Part shown: in pieces, positions 22,726 to 32,763 of the stretch
Layout of the letters: each line of letters starts with the position of its first letter
Position numbering within the stretch: position 1 is the first letter of the stretch
Origin: Ramazzottius varieornatus
Lineage: Eukaryota; Tardigrada; Eutardigrada; Parachela; Ramazzottiidae
NCBI GenBank assembly: GCA_001949185.1
Contig: BDGG01000020.1
Span: 125,504 to 189,503 of the forward strand
Reading direction: 5' to 3'
DNA length: 64,000 bases
The notes under the pieces: model-generated
Seen by the model: only the letters and a program-made list of their open reading frames with translations
What the model was told of the DNA's origin: nothing
Database searches by the model: none
Made by a program: the position numbers and the translations under genes

Positions 22726-25700
22726 ATGTTAACCCACGATTTTCTACTAGAAACAGCCAGAAATCTGGTCATGGTGCTCGCAATACTTCCTGCAAGCAAG
22801 TTTATTTTGGGTACCAAAGTCACCCCGCTTGACATCACAAGGGAGCATTATTTTAATGGCACAGTGGAAAAGATGATTCAGTTCGGAAACCAAGGCAAGC
22901 TTCTAGTGGTCGAAAATTCGAAGTTGATACTCCTGGCCGAGGATCTTACAGAAACGGACGAATATGAAATCGACGCCACGTGGACGGTTTTGGGCGTAAG
23001 TACCAAGCGAGAAAAGTGTTCTAACGTTTGAGGCCGTCCGCGACCGACTGAGCGAAAGTCTGTTTTTCCGAACTGTTCAGGGAACGATGTTTCTCTGCTG
23101 GGGTCTTGCGCATTTGTGTCAAAACATTAACGCTGTTTGTAGAGCTTTCATCGGGGAAGCTAGACTGTCGGGTGTAGGTTAGTTGGGCCAGCGGTAAAAA
23201 TATTATGGGCGCTCTTCCGATAGTGGACACATGTCACCCAATGATCAGTACCAAACGGAGTGCAACCTAGCTCGGCTGCATTAATTTTTTTTGTACTTCT
23301 ACAGTGTATGGTCTCTCTGGGCTGAGAAGATGAGTGTCAAATGATATACACCCCGTTCGGGCCAACTTGCTACCACTTGGAAGGACGCGTTTCAAAAATT
23401 CGATTTGCGTCTTTCTTATCCATCCTCTCGCAATTCATACACAGATTTTCAAGCTCTTTCGACAAAGATATAGCTCATTCACATAAGTGGAAAACTTGTT
23501 CGGAAAAGTCGGTCAGTATGACTTCCGGTGGGAAAGACCTCTGTTCCTGACCGAAACGTCGTCTCTAATGTTCTGCGTTCGAGTGTCAATCCCCATCTCG
23601 ATCCTAACATACGTGAGACTATCTATAGTGCCGCGAAAGACCAGAAAGCATCGCACGAAGGCCCAAACAACTTGGCCGATGAATTTTAACTATCAAATTT
23701 GATCGTTTTGCCGGGGAACCTGCTTCCGCGACAAAAATCATAGCTCTTGTTCTGAGCGGCAGATCCATGCTATTAACCCAATTTGCTGTAGCCTGGTCTC
23801 TGTTCTAGCTATATTCCGCAAAGGTACCGCAGAACCTTACGCAAAACCGAAAAACGAATTTTGGGAACGGCCCTAAGAGGAAAGTTGTTGATTTTTTCTG
23901 CTTTCTCTTCCATTTCTTTCTTGCCGGTTTCGACTGTAAGTGATCGGGATTCTGACGGTAATTTTCTCCTAGGTAGCAAAACGGTTGGTGAATCCAGAAA
24001 AAATCGTTTCGAGGTTCTTCAGCAACAGAGTCGTGAGCGCCTCTATTTTTTTCGGTGGTAGCAAGTTACCCCGAACGGGCTATACTTGCAGAATAAGGAG
24101 AGCTTTCCATGTTAAAAATATCTAGAAAAATATTAGGGGAAGGCTCCGCACACCGCCCGTCACCACCATAGTCTCCTGATACCACCTTTCACCACCGTAG
24201 TCTCCCAATACCACCTTTCAATTCCAAATCATCACCATCGTTTACTCCGTACATCACTTTCTAATCAAGGGCTACCACCAGGGACTTCAAGCACCACTTT
24301 TTGCCAGATTGGTTTCATTACTTAGCCTCAAGGAAGAAAGCTAGATCACGCATCTACCGCGATTGCAGGTGGCAAGAATTGTTTATCAACAACAAAACCT
24401 TCAGGATCGTGAGTTCTTCCTGTCCTCATTCATAACCGCCTGCACGCATCTCTTAGAAACAAAAGTGGCGCGCAGGGATTCTAAATCCTAACTATTCAAC
24501 GGTGGTGAACGAAAGGTGGTACGTCCAAACAAACAGTGGTGTAAAGGTGGTATCAGTAGACTACGGTAGTGTGAGGTGACGTGCGAAGACTATGGTGGTT
24601 TTGGGTGATGTGCGGAGCACTTTCCAAAATATTAGTGGTAGACGTTAAAAGTAGCACCATCTGAAGGCTTGGAGCAGGAGCAAGTGGTCAGACAGTTTTC
24701 CAACTACTCGTTTGCCGTTATAGCGTTTGCCGCGCTGGGATTTCGATGTATCACACCGAGATCCACAGCTCCATGTGAAAAAAGCTGGCTTTGGCTTCAG
24801 CAAGACTTTCCTCGTAAGAAAATAGTTCCGGCGGCCAGCCTAGCAGCTTGCTTAAATGCCGGAATCGAAATCAAGTTTGGACTTCAAAAATTCTTAAGTC
24901 TAAACCACACCTCTACGGGCGTCACTAGATCGCTGGTGACGTATTCCTGGCACGGACCCTTGGTTAACCTGGAGTATCGTCCAGGCAGTGGCCTAGAGAA
25001 AGCCCGGTGCAAACTACTCGATTCATTTTCCGGAGTTCGCTCAGTCGGTCGCGGACGGCGTCATTTCTCATACAAGCCGCTGGTCTCACGATGTGGCGTT
25101 GTGTAGTTTTGTCAGCCGGACAATTCTTGTTTGACGAGCAATGATGGGGGATATACGGTGAGACGAATATGGAATTTCAGTCGAAGCCTTGGCGAAAACG
25201 CATTACGAAATCACTCGAATCCGTCATCGAACAGATACCTCTCAGCACTGACTGTGGAGACAAAACCCAATTTTTTGGAACTAGTGCATTCGACCGATAT
25301 TTCTTACCCTTTGACGGAAGAGACATATGTAAAAGACTACTTTAGCCAGTTACAGCAGGGATTCTGGAGCAGAGAGAACCAGTCAGGATTTTCTTTGGTT
25401 CTTGCCTCGAAACACCAAGAACTGCTTTATGTCGTTTATGTGCGAAAGAACGCTAATTCGTCCAGAACCTTTCTGACCTCGTACCGACTCAATCGAGCGG
25501 GTGATCTGGACCACTTGAACGATTCTCTCTTGCAATGCACTCGGCAAGTCGGTGCTTCTCAAAGAGTGTTCGATGTTGCTACAAGTGCAGTGATCGTGTT
25601 CCACGAGTTTTCGGAACAAATGGTCGGTGGATTGCCGGGTCTGTTTCTCTACGCAACCTTTACAGCTCATACCGGAGGTTCCCTCGCATCCAACCCCAGG

Positions 25701-28700
25701 ACGGTGTTGTGCCGGTTTCCACTAACTCAGGTGAGTTTTCTTTGCGACTTACTGAATACTTGACTCCAACGGCTCACTTCATCGACTGCAAACGAGGGAC
25801 CATTGGAATTTGTTCCTGGACTTGATATCGAAGGTTATTTCAGATGAGCGTGGGCTTTCCAAACGGAACACTTGTGGAATACCTTCCTCTATCTTATGTT
25901 CGATCAATGACCCAAATCAATTTGGGCAGACTTCCTTATCTTGTACTGCAAGATAAGCAACTTATACGGGTCGTCAACGTAGGTTCCTCAGCAATGCAGT
26001 GGACGCCATCCATCAGGTTTCAAATATTGATTGTAGGTTGTGACCACAGTGCTGCACTTGCCACACGATGTAATCTGAGTTACTGTGCATCAGCGGGCGT
26101 GATAGTTAGTGAACATACCATCCAGTCCTTAACTGAAACCGGATGGATGGCGTTGGCTGGACTATGCATGCATGCATAAATTATGCTCGGGAATGGTGTC
26201 AAAGTGCATTACTGTACATGTATGGCTAGATTGTGTGGAGAGAGCAATCCTCAGATACTTCCCTGTCGGACATAACGCTTAGTTTCAATGAAACCTCTGG
26301 ACATCTTTTCCGCATCAGACAGATGTTCGCTACCAACGACAGCTCGCTCCTAGTGTTGTCCGATCGACCAGATGGATCTGAGGTATGTTGATAACCCGAG
26401 ATCGTAGGAAAGCATCCAGCCCAAAATATCCGCATGATTCTACTACACTGAAGCTCATAATGACCATGACTAGATCATCAAGTTCAACCTGGATCGGTGC
26501 TCCCTAAGAACTAACTGTGGTACATGTCTCTCGCATCTGGATGTGTATTGCGGGTGGTGCGTCTTGGAAAACAGGTAACATGCTTGGGGAGCGTACTGTG
26601 AGACGCGATGCTCAGTACAATGGCGGTCCATGCAAAGAGGCGTATGTTTATCGGCCTTATCCATACAGATGTTCAACTCGATCGTCGTGTCGGTCCGCGG
26701 CAGATGACGACGTGGAGGCACATAGAGCTCTTTGGCTGAAGGATTTCGTCAAAAACTCGTCCGACTGCCCCATCATTTATGCAGCCGGTTTCCAGCGGTA
26801 CTTCAGTATTTATGATGATGATCCATCTGATTCAAAATATCAGGTACTTACATTGGCGCAGAAAGCGCGAGTACCACCACGAGTAAGTTACTTCGGTACC
26901 AACGATCGACACCGTTGTGCCTTTCCCCGCCCGACCGATTGGGTTACATTTCCGGGTGAATACCTGAAATACCTCCCGTAAGGTATCGTTATCGCATCTC
27001 AGTACTCTGTAAAGCATCGTTACTCCGAAATCGGTACCCCGAAATCGGTACCAGTTACACGTATTACCGGGTAATACCGATAGTGCGTCCAACACTGCCG
27101 CTTATGTAGTTATCAAAAGCATGCGTTAAAGTATCCTTTGCTGGAAACATTCTACAAACGAAGGATGGCGAAATTTGGGCAGAAATATCCATGCAGGGAA
27201 GAAAACTGGAAAAGTCGGTTTTTACACCAATTTCCTATGCATGGTTTGCAGTACAGGCCGAATCAGCTGTTTCCGCCACGCGGCTGTCTGTCCCTTATGA
27301 CTCGCCGACAGCCTCACTGACATACTATTGTTCACGAAGGTGTCCGTCAAACCAGTTTTTTTCCATTATCATGCGATGGCAACTTAATCTCTATTTTTTG
27401 TCGGCAAAATCGGTAGTTAACCTGGAAAACGTTGGCCTAAATTACGGCAAAGCTCAGATGCGTAAAGTTCGCATACCTAAAAACCCCAAATTTTTGTTCG
27501 TTTTCGGCACGTGGATCTGCGCGGCAGTCTCCCGCTTCCTGCTGCATGCTGTGCTGCTGTGACGAATTTCAGATTTGCAGCACAGCACAGCTGCCGTGCA
27601 GTACAACGCAAGCGGCCCGATCCCGTGCTCTAAGGCGGACTACAAACTGAAACCGCCTCGGCAGACCGGACATTTAGAGCGCGGTAACGCTACTCACAAG
27701 GGGATTATGACTGTCCCCACTTGTCGACGGTCAAACCGTTCCGGCAAAACGACAGGACTATTTCTTCTACGATGTGACTCAGGTAGGTAAATCCCCCGAT
27801 GATCCTGGAATGAACTATAGGACTCGGAAAAATGAACGTCCATTGACCGCTCCAGTATGCTGCAGTGACGCAGAGCTCTTTGACTGGGAGTGTTCACTGA
27901 AGACATTACAAACACGTTGCTTAGCTGATCAACAGGATGACGGAATAGCGTGCCAAACCCGGTGAAGATGCATGAGGGCACACTATCAGGTTCGAATCTG
28001 ACGAAACAGCTGATCGGCTCAATTTCAATCCGTTCAATCAAACTTCCAAAGAGCTTACGTCACTGCAGTTTCTTCCCGGATTGTCAGGGGATTCATCTCC
28101 CTACTCATATCATAGAAGAGACTCTCCTCTATCGTTTCGCGGGCCGGTTTGACCGCTGAGAGGTGGGGACAAGCATAATCCCTTTGTTAGCTACTGTATG
28201 CTCTCCCGAAATTCACGTACGTCACTGATTCAGACTGTTATGGTCACCGTATGAGAACTCCTTCTCTAGTTTTACACTTTGAATGGAGTGACGTACGTGA
28301 ATTTCGGGAGAGTATACAGTAGCCAGTACTTTATTCTCACTTGGAAATTTCCCTACGTCACTCGAACGGTTTTTACAAATGATGCAAAAGTGAAATTGCG
28401 GTATCTGCCACAGTGGCAAAACCGTGTCGTCATTAGACTCAATCAAGGATATGCAATCAATCGCAAGCGTGTATTTAGTTTCAAACAAAGATTAATCAGC
28501 TGTTCAACAGAAGGCTTCTTCGTATCCCTCAGACATTCTTCTGCTTTGTCGGTTGTGCAAAGTCTTGTGAGTTTCGATGACGATGTGTATTAGATAATGC
28601 CTTGTAGTGTTGATTTTACCTCTTAAAACTTGTGTTTCCTTGTGATTGTTTCGTTCTTGCTGTGAAAATTTTCGTTTAAAATGACGTAGTAAACTGACGT

Positions 28701-30668
28701 AGAGCGAAAGCTGCCTGTTCGCTTCGCAAACTTTTTAACAAAAGTATAGCCTGTGACGTAGGGAAATTACTGGAGAGAATACAGTATACAGACCTTTGCC
28801 GTTTCCGGTACATTATACCATCGAAAAGCATGTCTTTCTACAAATTCAGAGTAATACTGCAATGCTTCATAAATTGCACGCGCCACGTCATATACGCGTG
28901 AAGTTGAAGCCCGGTGCGAAAATTATGCGTCACCAACCCCTAAGGGATGCTGCGCGCGTATATTGACGTAGCGCGTGAGGTTCATGAAGTATTACAGTAG
29001 GTAAAAAACTCCACTTTCGGCTTATGCTACTTCTCACCCAGGGTGTCTGTCCAGTGCAGCGTACCTAGATTCGTTTTCACCACCGGAGGTAGAGGACTTT
29101 TTGCCACACAGCTTGGGACTGGGTGGTCAGATCTTGGTTTTATACCACATTGGTATGTGAACTATCGTCAATGTATACACAGTGTCAGAGAGTTGAGGCT
29201 TACTGTTTAATCCCGCGTCGGGAAACAATCAGGAACAAAAGCATGACCGGGGTGTAATCTGCTGGTACGATGACGTCGACGGCCAGTATATTAGCAGTGC
29301 AGACGGTCAGATCTCTTTTTTCTTTCCCGACAGCGGGATGAAGAAGAGTCAATCATAACTTTCTGACACGGCCATTCCGTATACGCTGACTAAATTTCAT
29401 ATACCATTGCGGTAAAAGTTACGATCTGACCACCCAGTCCCCGAACTGTATGGTAAAATGTGTTCGACCTCCGGTGGGGAAACCGAGCTTCAGCTACTCA
29501 AAGTATCGTTTGACAGCAACTCCGACTATGAGTATCGTTGGCCAAACTATCTCCTCTATTCCCCAGTGCGGACTTGAGGCATCGAGCTCATACAGTATGT
29601 TTCTGGCAGGCTTCATTTATCGCTACCAACCTTCCTCCGACTGGGGAATATCTCAAGCACATGCGGTGCAGGTACAGCTACACCGATAAAATTGACGACC
29701 ATTTTGATCACACGAACGTCACCTTCTTCAAGCATGGGACATCAAAAGAGTTACGAATGGAATGTGCGGAGCCTGCTGGACTGGTCACGAATGCCACCAA
29801 ATATACTCGTCGAGCCAACAATCCTGTCAAAGGTCATGCTGAAGTATCGCTGGTATACGTCTCACCGGGACCTGATACCCTTACATCACACAGATCCACC
29901 TACGTACAAGCAACAACAAAACTTCTCTTCGTTGCATGTGAAACAGTGAAACGGTGCGACGAGTGTACTCAGGATTACCCCGTCTGCAGCTGGAAAAACA
30001 ACGGTACAGAATCATGTACTGCAAAACGGCGCGATTTTGCCCATCTTTCCTCTGTCTGTCCTCCACCACCTGCAGATCTGGTCGTAGTACGCGACAAATT
30101 TGAAGTGGTACGTGATGAACCAAAAATCGTCCTCATCTACCCGAAGACTAATGGATTCAGAAACAATGTGGACATCAAGCTCTACTTTGAGCATCGGGAT
30201 CTAATTCGGGATCTCAGTAAACTTGTTGTTCGAGTTGGCGAGAAATTCTGCTCACTCAGCGGTGACCGCAGCGAGAGGATTGTCGTGTGTAGCCTGAAAA
30301 ATGTGACGAATTCGGGGAGCACAACTGTCAAAGCGTTCTTTGAGGGGAAAGAAATTCGTTGCAACGAATGTTCGTTTTCGTTCAGCTACGCTGTGACCGA
30401 ACGCATCATTGTAACTTTGGTGGAACCGGGATACGACTATATATCGGCCGGACTGATAGTTCTCGCAATCCTTGTGATTTGCCCGTTGAGCTATTCCATA
30501 ATCCACTTTTGCACCAAGACTCGAGATGAAAAGAAACTCAGGCGAGCCAGCAAGCACCGGATGACTGAATTGCTGTGTCCTCTCAATCACCACAGAATGT
30601 TAACAAGAAGTTCGTCGACCAATCTGCTAGAGACATGCGAAGAATCCGCGACCACGAGCATGTTGTAA
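22726..30668 (+). CDS. Plexin-like receptor: sema-PSI-PSI-IPT-TM, no RasGAP domain
   Basis: Seven exons: 22726-22995, 25107-25730, 25844-25978, 26245-26382, 26483-26574, 26669-26843 and 29610-30668. All are phase-consistent, giving about 830 residues. A leader (MLTHDFLLETARNLVMVLAI) precedes a sema-like propeller with the C-containing DNSC strand in exon 2 and the late TVLCRFPLTQ and NGTLVEYLPL strands. A clear PSI domain follows (RCSLRTNCGTCLSHLDVYCG, then ENRCSTRSSC split over exons 5 and 6). Then come a second PSI (CETVKRCDECTQDYPVCSW), an IPT domain (PKIVLIYPKTNGFR onward), one membrane helix (ISAGLIVLAILVICPLSYSI) and a tail of about 55 residues. Canonical plexins have about 600 cytoplasmic residues with a RasGAP fold. 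A distal alternative 3' end cannot be excluded. Introns 1 and 6 are loaded with MITEs. Confidence 0.8.
23347..24082. mobile_element. Tc1/mariner-type MITE (736 bp) in plexin-like intron 1
   Basis: Ends TACACCCCGTTCGGGCCAAC and, inverted, TAGCCCGTTCGGGGTAAC continue with CTTGCTACCA for about 30 bp. A TA dinucleotide flanks each side (23345-23346, 24083-24084). No transposase is recognised inside. Confidence 0.75.
24136..24625. mobile_element. Mutator-type MITE (490 bp) with exact 9-bp duplication
   Basis: The 9-bp direct repeat AAAATATTA flanks the element at 24127-24135 and 24626-24634. The ends are long inverted repeats: GGGGAAGGCTCCGCACACCG against inverted GGAAAGTGCTCCGCACATCA, continuing with ACCACCATAGTCT and TGATACCACC for 60-80 bp. 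A 9-bp duplication with long G-starting repeats is the Mutator-like signature. Confidence 0.88.
27405..27690. repeat. Dispersed repeat, copy 2 (pair at 12118-12390)
   Basis: Same-orientation homologue of 12118-12390, including TTTTCGGCACGTGGATCTGC and GCAGCACAGCACAGCTGC. It lies in intron 6 of the plexin-like gene. Confidence 0.75.
27693..28190. mobile_element. MITE with about 180-bp inverted ends, CTCACAAGGGGATTA family
   Basis: The left end reads CTCACAAGGGGATTATGACT and the inverted right end CTAACAAAGGGATTATGCTT. Both continue GTCCCCACNTGTC/CTC, GGTCAAACCG, and further in GCAGTGACG...GCTCTTTG. Related ends occur at 42135 and 42487, so at least three copies are present here. The target duplication is unresolved (possibly CTA or TA). 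Confidence 0.7.
28191..28322. repeat. Palindrome with 36-bp arms
   Basis: CTACTGTATGCTCTCCCGAA onward (28191-28226) is repeated inverted at 28287-28322 with one mismatch; a 60-bp loop separates the arms. Confidence 0.8.
28322..28790. repeat. Inverted-repeat element
   Basis: The sequence ending GAAATTTCCCTACGTCAC near 28361 and the complement of 28748-28790 (TAATTTCCCTACGTCAC) are inverted copies, framing a 470-bp segment that abuts the palindrome at 28191. Confidence 0.6.
28850..28998. repeat. Palindromic MITE
   Basis: TACTGCAATGCTTCATAAA...CACGCGCCACGTCATATACGCG and, inverted, TACTGTAATACTTCATGAAC...CACGCGCTACGTCAATATACGCG form arms of about 50 bp. Confidence 0.7.
29080..29477. repeat. Inverted-repeat element (400 bp), plexin-like intron 6
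   Basis: CCACCGGAGGTAGAGGAC...GGGACTGGGTGGTCAGATC at 29080-29133 is repeated inverted at 29422-29477. No coding content is seen. It ends about 130 bp before the last exon. Confidence 0.75.
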
Positions 30669-30880
30669 GGCGCGGCAGCCCGTTCCCGGAAAACAACATC
30701 ATGCCTCATCGAGCTCTTTCGCAGCCATGCACAACAAAGCGTCCACAGGATTTTTCCACTGTGATAATGGTAACCAGGACCGAAGGACCAAGGTTACAGG
30801 CGAACAAGCCTAACCCGTATATCACAATTTACTATGTAACGTCGGGTTTGGATACGATATGAAAGATCGACGGACACGCA

Positions 30881-31063
30881 AGACGAGAAATTATGGAGAC
30901 ATTAGAGACTATGGGACAGGCCTTTTCGCTATGGCGATGCGGAAGTGGGATAGTAAATGTGCAACTCAAACCAATACACTTTTCGACCATTTTCTACGCT
31001 TGATTTTTCACTTTGTGGCCTTTCCGTCTGCGTCATAGTTTTCACTGTCCCATAATTTCTCAT
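30881..31063. repeat. Small inverted-repeat element (TTATGGGACAG ends)
   Basis: ACGAGAAATTATGGAGACA at the left and inverted ACGATGAGAAATTATGGGACAG at the right resemble the ends of the element at 46945-47233. It lies just 3' of the plexin-like gene. Confidence 0.5.
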
Positions 31064-31475
31064 CGTACGTGCGCTGCTACAGCTTGGAGTCAACGTTCTG
31101 CATGACAGCTTTCTCTCCGGGGAACTGTGATGGTTTCAATCAACCAAGTTCCCCGGAAAGACAGCTGTCAGCGAGAACGCACAATTGTACATCTCTTTTT
31201 ATCATTACTCAAGTCTTCTCTCAGTTCTCTGCACAAGTACTTGGACATTTTCACAATATCACCCTCACCATACCGTAAACTGAACCGTGTGAGATTCGGG
31301 TAAATCGAGAAAACCAGAATAGGAAGAATAGTACCATTGAATATTAATTTGTTTTCCAAAGTAAACATGTGTTGGTGTCTAGCTATGTACAGTAAGTATA
31401 ATGAAGAAATTAGCAGCACACCCGAGGTCACATGACTCATAACGCAGGGCATGGAATTTCCGAATCAAGCTTTTA

Positions 31476-31820
31476 TCAGTTGATCGGTGGTTTGGTGATA
31501 ACTCCGACTGGGTGAGCATCCAATTGGCAACGGCAGTCGTAGGTGGCAGGCAGGTAGTACCCGCAGTCCAGTATAGTTTCGTACGCACTTCTTGCTTGAT
31601 CAAAATGACTAACAACAACACATCCTTCCGTCTTCTCGTAATGCGGGTCATGGTTATTGATGAATATCTGGGGTTGCTCTGAAAGGCTTGAGCAGACAAG
31701 CTGCACAGATTCCGTGCTTAGCGGGAAATAATCCACCAGCTTGGCATCGCACGTTCGTCCTACACATGGTCTAACTGTTATCCCAACAACGTAGAACAGT
31801 AGTAATTGGAAGGCGTCCAT
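31476..31820 (-). CDS. Small secreted cysteine-containing protein
   Basis: A 114-residue open frame starts with a strong signal peptide (MDAFQLLLFYVVGITVRPCVG, likely cleaved before RTCDAK). The mature part has six Cys, including a CRC pair near the C terminus. No domain is recognised. It is convergent with the plexin-like gene. It could be the single-exon form of a longer gene. Identity unknown. Confidence 0.45.
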   Translation of the reverse strand: MDAFQLLLFYVVGITVRPCVGRTCDAKLVDYFPLSTESVQLVCSSLSEQPQIFINNHDPHYEKTEGCVVVSHFDQARSAYETILDCGYYLPATYDCRCQLDAHPVGVITKPPIN

Positions 31821-32332
31821 GTCGTGGCTGGAACACAGCAAATGTAGTGAAATCTGGGAAAAGATATGGTATATTGCAGTTGGTATGTGTTGGGCGACTT
31901 CACGAAGAACGTTAAGGGCAAAAACTGATCTAAGCACCAACCAAGTTGCTACAAGTCCAGCTGTACAGAAGACAGAATATCGTGAAGGAAAAATAACTGT
32001 TCAGCTTACAAGGAAGTACCACGCAACGACCAAAATAACTCATGTTTATATATACACGGTAGATGGAATGTGGAATAGTTTACGTTCACAGTCACTGAAC
32101 GCCAAGCTCGAGCCGTACATTGGAAGTTGAGTTGGTGCACATGTTCTTTAGGCAGCCAGACTATGTTTTATATCATTTTGAAACCATCGAATGGCGGGAT
32201 GCGATATCATAATCAAACACAAAGCATGCAGTCAATTCAGATGGTGGCTCATACGCGAACCACCATTCCGATCGTTGCATCGACCATCCTCTGGACAATT
32301 TCAAACCAGATCGCTCGTTGGGTAAGTCAATA

Positions 32333-32763
32333 AGGGCTTACAAAAATAGATTACACCGCTGGTGGAATTACAACGCTGGTGTAATTGGCTCCACCCAAAC
32401 TCTTACGATTGGCCTATTCATTCCACCAGACATTACACTTTCGGTGTAATTACGAGTCGCTCCGGAACGACTCGTAATCACACCAGACTTAACCAATATC
32501 CCGAGTGCGCTGTGCTCCCCTCCAAACTTTCAAATGTCACTTCCATGACGAAGTTTCTCGCTACCCGTCCTACTGGTGAGTGTATGGTGGTTCCTCCGAC
32601 ATCAAAGATCTCATAATCCTCCGATTGTACTTACCTGCAGTGCGGGGCTTTCAAAGCCAGCGTTACACCGCTTTCCTAATTGGTCAAAAAAAATTTCTGG
32701 GTGTATCCACCAGAATAGCTGGTGTAATTACACCAGCAAGCCAGCTTAGTCTTTGTAAGCCCT
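32333..32763. mobile_element. Tc1/mariner-type MITE (431 bp)
   Basis: Ends AGGGCTTACAAA and TTTGTAAGCCCT are perfect inverted repeats flanked by TA (32331-32332, 32764-32765). The inside is a nest of GGTGTAATTACACC-type palindromes, with ACACCGCTGGTGGAATTAC at the left and its complement at the right. Confidence 0.8.

Noticed and set aside
24136-24625. CRISPR-like or satellite array suggested by repeated ACCACC/GTAGTCT motifs
   Set aside because: Spacing is irregular, and the repeats are explained by the long inverted ends of the Mutator-type MITE.
24669-25106. 145-codon open frame before plexin-like exon 2
   Set aside because: Exons 1 and 2 of the plexin-like gene join directly in phase 0 across it, and it has no recognisable domain, so it is intronic.
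30575-30862. Second open frame overlapping and passing the plexin-like stop
   Set aside because: No domain resembling a plexin tail; likely a shadow frame plus 3' UTR.
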